64,000 nt of DNA, taken from positions 248,001 to 312,000 of the forward strand of contig CAAFUF010000029.1 of assembly GCA_900766135.1 (NCBI GenBank), read 5' to 3'. The stretch comes from Paenibacillaceae bacterium (GTDB taxonomy: Bacteria; Bacillota; Bacilli; Paenibacillales; Paenibacillaceae). Shown piece by piece: positions 43,744 through 52,168 of the stretch. The notes below the pieces were generated by a model that did not search any database, was not told the DNA's origin, and worked only from the letters and a program-made list of their open reading frames with translations. Each line of letters opens with the position of its first letter. Position 1 is the first letter of the stretch. The translations under genes and the position numbers were made by a program.

Positions 43744-44256
43744 TTAAGCCCGTTCGTGGCCATGGCCGCGCAGCAGCCGGTTAACCGTTTCGCGCCGCAC
43801 GCCGATCAGTTGGCCGATCTCTTCCTGGGTCAAGTAATCGGTCAAAGGCACGCCATGGGCATGCTGCCCCAGCCATTTCGTCAGCAGCTCCAGCCGTTCG
43901 GCCGGCGTCCCCACCGTCAAATGGTCGAGCCGCTCTTGCATGAATCGCACCTTCTCCTGCAGGAGCTGCGCAACCTCCAGCGGCTTTTTCGGATCCTCCT
44001 GAAGCTCGCGGTACCATACCTGCGCAGGTATTGCTTCAACCTCGCTGCGCATTAAGGCGATCGCCGTCCCGTGCACCTCTTTCGGGGTGATCAGGGAATG
44101 ATGGGGCACCGTTTCCCCCGGGTACAAAATATTAAACAAGACCATGTTCCCGTTCTCGTGCAGGCGCGTGACTTTGAACAACCCGCTTTTGATATGGTAC
44201 AGAAAAGAACCGTCGTCTCCTTGCCGGAACAAGATTTCGCCCTTATGTAAAATCAT
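43744..44256 (-). CDS. Short Crp/Fnr-family regulator
   Basis: 170 residues. The sensor roll begins at once with KGEILFRQGDDGSFLYHIKSGLFKVTRL, so about 20 N-terminal residues usual in the family are missing. The C-terminal HTH is LTQEEIGQLIGVRRETVNRLLRG. There is no Cys cluster, so it is not an oxygen sensor of the Fnr type. The start ATG follows GGAGAGATTGTC, and an upstream out-of-frame ATG stops at once. It lies convergent to hmp and may have a related role in anaerobic or nitrosative response; that is inference. Confidence 0.85.
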   Translation of the reverse strand: MILHKGEILFRQGDDGSFLYHIKSGLFKVTRLHENGNMVLFNILYPGETVPHHSLITPKEVHGTAIALMRSEVEAIPAQVWYRELQEDPKKPLEVAQLLQEKVRFMQERLDHLTVGTPAERLELLTKWLGQHAHGVPLTDYLTQEEIGQLIGVRRETVNRLLRGHGHERA

Positions 44257-44366
44257 GACAATCTCTCCATTTCCTCAAAACGCAATTAATTTTATTATAG
44301 CAAAAACGGAGAAGGCTGTCCTAATTGTCCCGGGCCTCATAACGGAAAAGCTTCCGGAAAGAATGA

Positions 44367-44400
44367 AAGGCTGTCCCGTCTATATTTTGGGGACAGCCTT
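44367..44400 (-). terminator. Probable terminator of the exopolysaccharide operon
   Basis: AAGGCTGTCCC and GGGACAGCCTT are perfect 11-base arms. On the minus strand TTCATTCTTT follows, a weak T tract. It lies immediately downstream of the last operon gene. Confidence 0.65.
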
Positions 44401-44404
44401 CGGT

Positions 44405-45331
44405 TTACGGCCCGCGGAGTTTACTATGCCAAGCCTCATAGCTGTGAACGGCAATCCCGGCAAACGAGCCGTGTTTTCTGCCCATCTCTTCCAACCTTTT
44501 CATCTCCCGGTTCAGCGAGGCAAGCGGCTGTTCGTGGAAGGAGACGCCGGGCCCCTCCCGGCTTTCGCCCAGCTCGACGCCGACCCACACCCGTTTCTTT
44601 TGCCGATCCGCTTCATTCAGCGTGCGCTGCGAGATTTCATAGATGCGGCCCGCGGCATCCCGGTAGGCCATAATCGCCAAATAATCGAACTGGTCCACCA
44701 TCCAATCGCCCAGCGGCAGCCTCAGCGTTCCGCTCGGGGGGTCGATCTGGTCCAGCCAGAACGGAACGGCCGCGCCGATCGCGAGATCGTTATATCTCGC
44801 TGCCTCCGTCCAGGCGCGTACGCCCTCCATCCATTGCTCCACCACGGCTTCTTGATCCGTCTGCCAGCGGTCCAGCAAATAAGGCTCGACGTCCAGCTGT
44901 ACGCCTGCAAACCGCTCTTCGGCCTTCGCCTCCCGGTTGAAGTCGATCACCCATTTCAGAAACGCCTCGGCCTCGTTCCGCTGCTCCCGCAGCGCCCATT
45001 CCGGATGGCCGCTTAAGGCATGCACCCGAATGCCGCCTTGGGCGGCGGCCCGGATGAAGCTGCGATAGCTTTCCGGCTTCACCCCGCCGCCGATTTGCAG
45101 GAAGATCGTGTCCACGCCCTGCTTCCCGGCAAAATCCAGCAGTTCGGCAGGATGCTGCTCGATGACCGTCGTGTCCCAGATCCAGGTGGCTTTCGCCTGC
45201 GAACCCGCTGGCCGGATAAAGGCCAATAACACAAGCAAAGCCATCATCAGCATTCCGCCGAGCGCAAGCAGGGCCGGCCGCTTGCTTCCCGAAAACGCCC
45301 GAAGGCGGACGAAAATCGGCGATTTGAACAT
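44405..45331 (-). CDS. Membrane-anchored TIM-barrel protein of the exopolysaccharide operon
   Basis: About 308 residues. One N-terminal transmembrane anchor (LLALGGMLMMALLVLLAFI) is followed by an extracytoplasmic domain. Strand motifs fit a glycosidase-like barrel: KATWIWDTTVI, VDTIFLQIGG, FAGVQLDVEPYLLD, FDYLAIMAYRD and VWVGVELGE. The acidic DVEPYL motif recalls GH18- and GH114-like enzymes, but the family is not certain. It is last in a six-gene operon with a glycosyltransferase and nucleotide-sugar dehydrogenase, so it may trim or process the polysaccharide at the cell surface. The ATG at 45329-45331 follows AAAAAGGGCC. Confidence 0.68.
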   Translation of the reverse strand: MFKSPIFVRLRAFSGSKRPALLALGGMLMMALLVLLAFIRPAGSQAKATWIWDTTVIEQHPAELLDFAGKQGVDTIFLQIGGGVKPESYRSFIRAAAQGGIRVHALSGHPEWALREQRNEAEAFLKWVIDFNREAKAEERFAGVQLDVEPYLLDRWQTDQEAVVEQWMEGVRAWTEAARYNDLAIGAAVPFWLDQIDPPSGTLRLPLGDWMVDQFDYLAIMAYRDAAGRIYEISQRTLNEADRQKKRVWVGVELGESREGPGVSFHEQPLASLNREMKRLEEMGRKHGSFAGIAVHSYEAWHSKLRGP

Positions 45332-45346
45332 CAAGGCCCTTTTTCC

Positions 45347-46711
45347 TTAACCTACGATCAACGCCGGAGATTCTTCGTTGACCTGCGCAACGGAGTGGCC
45401 GATCTTATAAACATGCGGCAGCGGGTAATCGCGGAACGCATTGCGCGTATCGACGATCGGCACCCCGAGGCGGGCGATGCCCTCGTAGTCGAAATTGCTG
45501 TGATTGGTCACCAAGACGATGCAGTCGTAGGTTTTGAATTTGTCGAGTTCATAAGCGACGCTGTGCACCACGCCGCCCGATTTTTCACGGAAGCTTGCGG
45601 CATACGGATCATAATAGTCCACCTTGGCTCCGCTGTCCTTAAACAGCTCGTACACGGACAATCCCGGCGATTCGCGCAGGTCGGCGATATCGGGCTTGTA
45701 GGCCATGCCGAGAATCAGGATGCGGGACTTCTTGATCGATTTGGCGTATTCGTTCATGATTTTGGACGTTTTGTTCACGACGTAATAAGGCATGTTGTCG
45801 TTGGTCGACTGCGCCAGCTCGATGAACTGGCTGTAGAAGCGGAAGCCCTTCGCTTTCCAGCTCAGGTACATCGGGTCCAGCGGGATGCAGTGGCCCCCGA
45901 TGCCGGGTCCCGGATAAAACGGCATAAACCCGAACGGCTTGGTCTTCGCCGCGTCGATCACTTCCCAAATGTCAATGCCCATGCGATCGCACATCATGGC
46001 CATTTCGTTGACAAAGGCGATATTGACGCTGCGGAACGTGTTCTCCAGCAGCTTGGACATTTCGGCCACCTTTGGCGAAGAAACCGGTACGACCGTCTGG
46101 ACATACCGGGAATACAGCGCCGTCCCCAAATCCAGGCAAGCTTTCGTTGTTCCTCCGATGACCTTCGGGGTGTTGAACGTATTGAATTTCGAATTGGACG
46201 GATCGACCCGCTCCGGAGAGAAGCAAAGGAAGAAATCCTCGCCGGCCGTATACCCCAGCTTTTCCAGCTCCAGTTGGATCAGCTCTTCGGTCGTCCCCGG
46301 GTAAGTTGTGCTTTCCAGCGTAATCAGCATGCCCTTTTTCATATATCGTTTCAACTGATCCACCACGGTGACGATATAGGAGGTATCGGGGTCCTGGTTT
46401 TCGCTCAGCGGCGTCGGCACGCAGATGCTGACCGCGTCAATTTCGGACAAATTCGCATAATCCGTGGTCGGAAGAAAACGGCCCGTCGCCATCGCTTCCG
46501 CCAGCGTTTCGGAAGAGATATCGTGAATATACGAATCCCCGCGATGGATTTTATCGATTTTCGCGGCATCGAGATCGATACCGACGACCCGGAAACCCTG
46601 CTTTACCATTTCTACCGCCAGCGGCAGTCCGACATAGCCCAGACCCACAACGCCCAATACGGCGGTTTTCGATTCAATCGCATTCATCAGCTTCTGGTAA
46701 TGATTATTCAC
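45347..46711 (-). CDS. Nucleotide-sugar (UDP-HexNAc-type) 6-dehydrogenase
   Basis: 454 residues. The NAD-binding start is VLGVVGLGYVGLPLAVEMVKQG. The catalytic Cys lies in GPGIGGHCIPLDPMYLSWKA, and ESTTYPGTTEEL and GMAYKPDIADLRESP are family signatures. The residue pattern resembles UDP-N-acetylglucosamine/mannosamine or galactosamine dehydrogenases (WbpA/TviB type) more than UDP-glucose dehydrogenase. It makes a uronic-acid sugar nucleotide for the polymer. The start is GTG behind GGAGGTAGAAACCT. It is the fifth gene of the operon. Confidence 0.9.
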   Translation of the reverse strand: MNNHYQKLMNAIESKTAVLGVVGLGYVGLPLAVEMVKQGFRVVGIDLDAAKIDKIHRGDSYIHDISSETLAEAMATGRFLPTTDYANLSEIDAVSICVPTPLSENQDPDTSYIVTVVDQLKRYMKKGMLITLESTTYPGTTEELIQLELEKLGYTAGEDFFLCFSPERVDPSNSKFNTFNTPKVIGGTTKACLDLGTALYSRYVQTVVPVSSPKVAEMSKLLENTFRSVNIAFVNEMAMMCDRMGIDIWEVIDAAKTKPFGFMPFYPGPGIGGHCIPLDPMYLSWKAKGFRFYSQFIELAQSTNDNMPYYVVNKTSKIMNEYAKSIKKSRILILGMAYKPDIADLRESPGLSVYELFKDSGAKVDYYDPYAASFREKSGGVVHSVAYELDKFKTYDCIVLVTNHSNFDYEGIARLGVPIVDTRNAFRDYPLPHVYKIGHSVAQVNEESPALIVG

Positions 46712-46755
46712 AGGTTTCTACCTCCATTTATTGTCTGTTATTTAATCGGGTCACA

Positions 46756-47568
46756 TTATTGGATGCAGCGGCGAATTCGGGCGTCCAGCTCCACCGGCGA
46801 AAAAGGTTTGGTGATATAATCGTCCACCCCGTTCTGGAAGCACAAGCTGATCGTCTTCTCGACGCGTTGTTCCGTCAGGACGACGATTTTCGGCATCTCC
46901 TCGCCGCCGGTTTGCTGGATTTGATGAATGTACGGCAGACCGTCGATACCGTACAGGTTCAGCTCCGTCAGAACCAGGTCCGGCTTCCAGTCGGCGATCA
47001 AATCCAGGGCGGCGATGCCGTTATCGGCCGTCATCGTCTCATAGCCCTGCATGTTCAGCCGGATTTGCAGAAATTCGCGAACCGCCGGGTCCCCTTCCAC
47101 GATCAGGATCCGGCTTTTTACAAGCAACAGGTCGGCTTTCGTAAAAATATGAATATCGTCGGAGTAGTTCTGCTTGGCCTTTTCCTCCATTTGACTCAGC
47201 AGTTGCGGTGTAATCTCCGCCCGCGAGGAGAAGCTGGCCAGCGCCATCCGAGGACGATAATCGGCAATGCGCTCCTGCAACTGCTGCTTCAGCCGCAAGC
47301 CTTGGTAGTGAACGGCATTCAGCGCCAGGCCCGGCAGCAGTACCGCCACGCTCCCCGGCTCGTCCCCGACCCATACGTCAAACTGAAGTCCCGGTTCGGA
47401 TTCCAGAATTCCCCGCACTTGGGAAGCCACGTAAGAGGGGCCGCCTCCGGAATAAATGAACAGCACCCCGTTCACCTCGCTGGCCGTTTCCCTCACGCGT
47501 TGTTCCACTTCGGCATATAAGCCGGATCGTTCCGTTTGGTTTTGCAGTGCCATCAGGTTTGACATCAT
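46756..47568 (-). CDS. Probable degenerate GGDEF-receiver fusion protein
   Basis: 270 residues. The C-terminal receiver (about 152-270) has the acidic pair in VEGDPAV, the Thr/Ser in VVLTEQ and the Lys in DDYITKPFSP. The phosphoacceptor position reads Glu (E202 in PDLVLTELNL) instead of Asp, so it is probably not phosphorylated in the normal way and may mimic the active form. The N-terminal segment (about 30-115) resembles the second half of a GGDEF domain: FDVWVGDEPGSVAVLLPG, where GGDEF is changed to VGDEP. A c-di-GMP-binding or scaffold role is inferred. It lies between the glycosyltransferase and dehydrogenase genes. Confidence 0.7.
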   Translation of the reverse strand: MMSNLMALQNQTERSGLYAEVEQRVRETASEVNGVLFIYSGGGPSYVASQVRGILESEPGLQFDVWVGDEPGSVAVLLPGLALNAVHYQGLRLKQQLQERIADYRPRMALASFSSRAEITPQLLSQMEEKAKQNYSDDIHIFTKADLLLVKSRILIVEGDPAVREFLQIRLNMQGYETMTADNGIAALDLIADWKPDLVLTELNLYGIDGLPYIHQIQQTGGEEMPKIVVLTEQRVEKTISLCFQNGVDDYITKPFSPVELDARIRRCIQ

Positions 47569-47698
47569 TCATTCCCGCCTTTCTTCTTCCGTAAGTTTAT
47601 CCTTAAGTTTGGTTACTTCATGGATCCAAGCTCCTTTGCCCTATCATCCCCTTTCCGGCCGCCGGCCGCGAAGCGGAGGGCGGAGAGATGCCCGAAGG

Positions 47699-49147
47699 CT
47701 ATGCGGATTTAGCCGGCTTCGCCGCTTTGGCGGCCGTCTCCCCTTTGTCCTGCCAGCTTTGGCGGGTCATCGTCCCCCAGGAATTGTTGTTGCGCAGAAA
47801 CTGGATATGCCCCTGGATGCGCCACAATCCCCCAAGCTGCGCGTAACCGAAAAACTTGAACGCCGAAAACAACAGCAGCTTGCACAAATCGGACAGCTTG
47901 TTAAAGCGCTTGAACGCCAGTTCCTCGAGCAGCAGCGCCCCGATGCTGAGCACGTAACCGCTGAGGAAATTGATCAGCCAGAACACCGCGAGGACCCGCC
48001 AATGGGTCATGTCGAGCAGCGTGTACCCGATCAGGGCGAGCAGCCCCGTGACTTTGAAATAAGGGTTCAGCGCTTCAAAAATAATGTTGTACGGCATCGT
48101 CAGGAGCCCCATCACCTTGTATTTCGGATTGAAGGCCATGTCGTAGTTTTCGATCATGTTCTTCAGGTTGCCGCGGCCCCAGCGCTTGCGCTGGTTGGAC
48201 AAAATCCGGTACGTGTCCGGCGCCTGCGTCCAGCACACCGCCTCCGGACAAAACGCGATGCGGTATTTCAGCTTGTTCTCCAGCATATAGCGGTGGAGCT
48301 TGATGATGATGTTCATGTCCTCGCCGGGATACCCGCCGCGATAGCCGCCGACGGCGATCACGTAATCCTTGCGGAACAAGCCGAACGCGCCCGACACGAT
48401 GATCAGCCCGTTGATGGAGCTCCAGCCGATCCGGCCCCCAAGGAACGCCTTCAGGTATTCCGTGGCTTGGAACATCGGCCAGATTTTGCGGGGCAGCGAA
48501 ACCTCCTTCACCGCCCCGTTCTCGATAACGCAACCGTTGGCGATCCGTACGTCGCCGCCGATGGCCACCGTCTCCTCCGGGTTCTCCATATACATGCGGG
48601 CCATCCGGATCAATGCGTCCTTCTCCAGCAGCGAATCGGCATCGATCGAAGAGATGAGCGGATAATGCGACAGGTTGATGCCCGCATTCAAGGAATCGGC
48701 TTTCCCTCCGTTCGGCTTGTCGATTACGTACAGATGCGGATACTTCGGGTTATGGTATACCGCCGTAATCGGCTGGCAGTCGATCGTCTGACGGATGTCC
48801 GGGTTCGGCAGCGGCATCAGCTCGAATTCGTCCCGCAGCACGCCCAGCGTGTTGTCTTTGGACCCGTCGTTAATCACGATGACCTCATAGGTCGGATAAT
48901 TTAGGGTCAAGAGGCATTTCACGTTTTCGATCACCGTGATCTCCTCGTTAAATGCCGGCACCAGCAGCGAAACCGGCGGCACCAGCTCGGAGCCGGACAA
49001 CGTGTTGTATTTCGAATACGCGGCCCGGCGGAAGATCGTCAGAATCTGGCGGAACGAAAACGTCATAATCGAAAAATAAACCAGGTTGACCGTCATGACG
49101 TAATATGTCGCGAACAGGCCATAGATCAGCAAAATATCCCTAAGCAG
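47699..49147 (-). CDS. Family 2 glycosyltransferase, membrane-bound (cellulose/hyaluronan synthase-like)
   Basis: About 480 residues. An N-terminal membrane segment (LLIYGLFATYYVMTVNLVYFSIMTF) precedes the GT-A domain: LVPAFNEEITV, VINDGSKDNT, SIDADSLLEKDAL (DxD type), and the QRKRWGRGN motif of processive synthases. Several C-terminal transmembrane segments follow. It should polymerise and export a polysaccharide from the sugar nucleotide made by the neighbour enzyme. The start is unusual: a strong GGAGGG ends six bases before a CTG codon (49145-49147), while an upstream TTG (49171) has no site and a TTG at 49132 is far away. It overlaps the preceding gene. Confidence 0.85.
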   Translation of the reverse strand: MLRDILLIYGLFATYYVMTVNLVYFSIMTFSFRQILTIFRRAAYSKYNTLSGSELVPPVSLLVPAFNEEITVIENVKCLLTLNYPTYEVIVINDGSKDNTLGVLRDEFELMPLPNPDIRQTIDCQPITAVYHNPKYPHLYVIDKPNGGKADSLNAGINLSHYPLISSIDADSLLEKDALIRMARMYMENPEETVAIGGDVRIANGCVIENGAVKEVSLPRKIWPMFQATEYLKAFLGGRIGWSSINGLIIVSGAFGLFRKDYVIAVGGYRGGYPGEDMNIIIKLHRYMLENKLKYRIAFCPEAVCWTQAPDTYRILSNQRKRWGRGNLKNMIENYDMAFNPKYKVMGLLTMPYNIIFEALNPYFKVTGLLALIGYTLLDMTHWRVLAVFWLINFLSGYVLSIGALLLEELAFKRFNKLSDLCKLLLFSAFKFFGYAQLGGLWRIQGHIQFLRNNNSWGTMTRQSWQDKGETAAKAAKPAKSA

Positions 49148-49898
49148 TGGTCTCCCTCCTCTCAAGCGCAAAAGTAAATCGTCCCAGGGCCGGAGTCTCC
49201 TCCGGCACCTCTTGTCCCCGCATCGCCGCCAGCGCCACCTTCGCCAGATCCTCGTTCTCCTCCTTCAGCAACTGAAGCAGAAGCCGGCTGGCGTCAATCC
49301 GCGTCTCCATCAGGATATCGGCGGCGAGGTGGTGAATCGGCTTGCCGTGGCGCAACAGATGGACCAACATCTCCCTGAGCTGCTGCTCGTGCACCGCGCT
49401 TTTGGCGATCGAGCGGGCAAGTACGATGCTGAGCGGACTGTATTTCTGGTGCTTCAGCATCTCCAGCAACCGCGGCACCGCTTCGGCCGCCCGCATCCCG
49501 CCGAGGCGGTAGGCAGCGGCGATCCGCCGGCCGTAAAACAAGCTGTCGAGCAGCTTCAGGTCCTCCCGGACAAAGCCGGCGTTGTAACATAAAGCGATCA
49601 GCTTCTGCTGCAAATCGCCTTTAAACTGTTCGATCCACTCGGTCACCCGCTGCTGGATCACCCGCCGCTCCAGGTCCCCGAGCTTGCCGGGCGGCAGCGG
49701 GAGCTCCTCGTCATCGCCCAGATGGGCTTGGAGGAACAGGAAGTAGTCCTGATGCTTTCGCAGGTATTCCTTCGTTTTGCTCTGAATGCGCAAATGCCGG
49801 ATTTTCATATAAAACAAGAGCAGCATGCCTACGCCGATCAGCCCCAGGCATACATAAATAAAGGCAATTGCCAGGCCAAGATGCTGACCCGCCATCAT
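49140..49898 (-). CDS. Membrane-anchored helical-repeat (HEAT-like) protein
   Basis: About 252 residues. An N-terminal transmembrane helix (GLAIAFIYVCLGLIGVGMLLLFY) is followed by a charged linker. The C-terminal part (about 110-235) is made of alpha-helical HEAT-like repeats (YRLGGMRAAEAVPRLLEML; LSIVLARSIAKSAVHEQQLREML; HHLAADILMETRIDASRLLLQLL). HEAT arrays are usually protein-binding scaffolds; here the repeats should be cytoplasmic and may hold the synthase and its regulator together. The ATG at 49896-49898 follows GAGAGGAGGAAACG. It overlaps the glycosyltransferase gene downstream. Confidence 0.75.
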   Translation of the reverse strand: MMAGQHLGLAIAFIYVCLGLIGVGMLLLFYMKIRHLRIQSKTKEYLRKHQDYFLFLQAHLGDDEELPLPPGKLGDLERRVIQQRVTEWIEQFKGDLQQKLIALCYNAGFVREDLKLLDSLFYGRRIAAAYRLGGMRAAEAVPRLLEMLKHQKYSPLSIVLARSIAKSAVHEQQLREMLVHLLRHGKPIHHLAADILMETRIDASRLLLQLLKEENEDLAKVALAAMRGQEVPEETPALGRFTFALERRETTA

Positions 49899-49921
49899 CG
49901 TTTCCTCCTCTCGGCGCCAGG

Positions 49922-52168
49922 TTATTCTCCCGTAGTCCGACGGTCCGGCAAGCTTTGGTAGAACGCCTGCAAGGCGTAATAACCGGTCTTGAGCCGCTCG
50001 GTGTACTGCACGGTTTCCCATGGCTGCCATACATATTTCGGGAACGCGTCCAAGGAGACGGCATCCCCGTTTACTCCGCTTTCCGTTCCCGGGCCCAGAA
50101 CCCCCGCTTCGTCCCGCTCCGTGATCCAAGGCACGAGGGTCAAGCCGTCCGTCCCGGTCGTCGAGAAGGCGCGATCCTCCTTCAAAGGCCGGTAGTCGAT
50201 GACTTGCTTCGAACTGGGATCCGCAAATCCCAGCAGCATCCAGGGGATGCGCAGTTCTACCTCGTTCCCGCTGTACTGCCAAGAAGCAAGCGAATTGAAT
50301 TCGGCGCTCCCCGGATCGGTGGTACCGCGAATCAGCTTGCCGACGGTCATGTCCTGAAACGGATGGGCCGATCGGGTGTCCGGCGGCGTCATCGTCAAGC
50401 TGACCGCGAGCTTCCAGGGTTGAAACTCCACGGTTTGCTTCTCTGTCGGATCATCAAGCATCCAATATCCGTACCGCCCGTAAAGACGGCGGTGGAAATC
50501 ATAACTTGGCGCCGCCAGCACTTCGGTCTCCTCGTCGCTTCCGATGGCCACGATCGCCTCCAGTCCGTCGCTCAGCTGAATCCCGGGCAGCTCCGCCGCA
50601 GGCTGGTTGCCGCCGGGCTGCGTATTCGCGCCAAGCCGGATTAACCGCTTGGCCGGATCAAACGGCTCGCTCAGCCGAAGCCCGACGTAAACGTAAGCTT
50701 CGTCGTGCGTGACCTGCAGCCGGTCGATTCCGGCCGACGGACGATCCCAGGCCTGGACTTCTCCCTCGGGCAAAGAGTCCCATTCGCTTAGCTTGCCGTC
50801 GATCGTAAGGTCGTCTTCTTTGCCGGGGCCCATCGACAACAGCCCGAACTGTTTTTCGTTGGTCAACACGTTCAGCCAAAAGGCGCGCCGATCCTCCGGG
50901 ATCTCGAAGCGCATCGTATTCCACGTTTTCTTGAACCATTCGTCCTGCCACATGAACAAGATGGCGCCGGCATATCCGGTATCGTAGATATCCTTCGTCA
51001 GGGAGACGTTGATTTCACCCTGCTCCTGCTCATTGTGGCCCCCCTGGTTCCGGCCCCCGCGGCCGAGGTGGGAGACGCCGAGCGAGGAGGGAACGCCATA
51101 TTCGGTAATCATCACCGGGATGTCCTTATAGTAAGCTTTCAGCTCCTGCAAATAAGCCTTGTAGGTGTTGAAGTCCCCGTTCCCGTCCGGGATCGTCTCC
51201 AGCGTCTCGTCCAGATGGAAAAAGTCTGGATAATACGGGTACGCGTGATAGGCAGCGAAATAACCCGCTTCCCATTTCATCGGCTGAATATGGGTTGCAT
51301 CGACGCTGACGAGATCCTCCTCGAACAGCGGTTCGCCGGGATGCTGCAGCACATCCGTCGTCACCCAGTTCGTAAAGGTGATCGGATGCTCCCACCCGTA
51401 AGCGCGCTCCTGCCGGGCCGTGTCGTCCACCAGTTCCGCCAGCCAGCTCTCGAACGGACTTGCCTCCCCGGTCGCCGCAAAATACTGTCCTTGATACGGC
51501 GGAATATCGGCGTGCTTGCGGTTCGTGTTGTCCACCATTTCCGGGTCCCATTCGGTGCCGATATGCCAGGCCATCAGATAAGGACCGGCATTGGCGGTAT
51601 ACTTGCCGCCCGACGTTCCCGGCTGCTTCGGCGCCTTCAAATCGCCGTAAACGGCTTTGACCGCTTTTTCGATCTCCCGGTGAAAGGCCTCCTTGATCCC
51701 CGGAAGATAAGCGTCCTGCTGCTCAATCAGCTGCTCCTCCGGCGACCAGATGCCCTGGATGAAATAGAGGGGATCCTTCCCCTTGTCCCGGTTGTACTTG
51801 ACCAGAGACTTGTAGAACACCGGATTATGCACCGTATAAATTCGAATTACGTTTGCGCCCATGTCGTCAATCTGCCGGAACCAGCGCAAGTAATCGTCTT
51901 CCGTAATCGGAAATTCCCCGGGAAAATGTCCCGGTACCGTCGCCCCCAGGTTCACGCCTTTAACGAACATTTCCTCCCATCGGCTTTCTCCGTCATAGGC
52001 CAGAAATTTGTCGCCTTCGGTGCGGAACTTCAGCTCGGTTCCATCCTCCGCCGCATAGCTGTAATGGGGCGGCGGCCAATTCAACACGGCCAGGGCCACG
52101 CAGCCTGCGATCAAGACGCCCGCCAGAACGAGCCCGATCGCCAATCTTTTTTTCGCTAATGTCGTCAT
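49922..52168 (-). CDS. Membrane-anchored GH2/GH5-like glycoside hydrolase with CBM9-like domain
   Basis: About 748 residues. An N-terminal signal anchor (AIGLVLAGVLIAGCVALAVL) precedes a TIM barrel: EEMFVKGVNLGATVPGHFPG, MGANVIRIYTVHNP, LMAWHIGTEWDPE with a possible acid/base Glu, and VMITEYGVPSSLG with a possible nucleophile Glu. A DOMON/CBM9-like domain follows (about 465-640): LTIDGKLSEWDSLPEG, DEAYVYVGLRL, then VELRIPWMLLGF. It begins the exopolysaccharide operon and would act outside the cell on the polymer. The ATG at 52166-52168 follows AAGGGTAAATCCG. Confidence 0.78.
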   Translation of the reverse strand: MTTLAKKRLAIGLVLAGVLIAGCVALAVLNWPPPHYSYAAEDGTELKFRTEGDKFLAYDGESRWEEMFVKGVNLGATVPGHFPGEFPITEDDYLRWFRQIDDMGANVIRIYTVHNPVFYKSLVKYNRDKGKDPLYFIQGIWSPEEQLIEQQDAYLPGIKEAFHREIEKAVKAVYGDLKAPKQPGTSGGKYTANAGPYLMAWHIGTEWDPEMVDNTNRKHADIPPYQGQYFAATGEASPFESWLAELVDDTARQERAYGWEHPITFTNWVTTDVLQHPGEPLFEEDLVSVDATHIQPMKWEAGYFAAYHAYPYYPDFFHLDETLETIPDGNGDFNTYKAYLQELKAYYKDIPVMITEYGVPSSLGVSHLGRGGRNQGGHNEQEQGEINVSLTKDIYDTGYAGAILFMWQDEWFKKTWNTMRFEIPEDRRAFWLNVLTNEKQFGLLSMGPGKEDDLTIDGKLSEWDSLPEGEVQAWDRPSAGIDRLQVTHDEAYVYVGLRLSEPFDPAKRLIRLGANTQPGGNQPAAELPGIQLSDGLEAIVAIGSDEETEVLAAPSYDFHRRLYGRYGYWMLDDPTEKQTVEFQPWKLAVSLTMTPPDTRSAHPFQDMTVGKLIRGTTDPGSAEFNSLASWQYSGNEVELRIPWMLLGFADPSSKQVIDYRPLKEDRAFSTTGTDGLTLVPWITERDEAGVLGPGTESGVNGDAVSLDAFPKYVWQPWETVQYTERLKTGYYALQAFYQSLPDRRTTGE

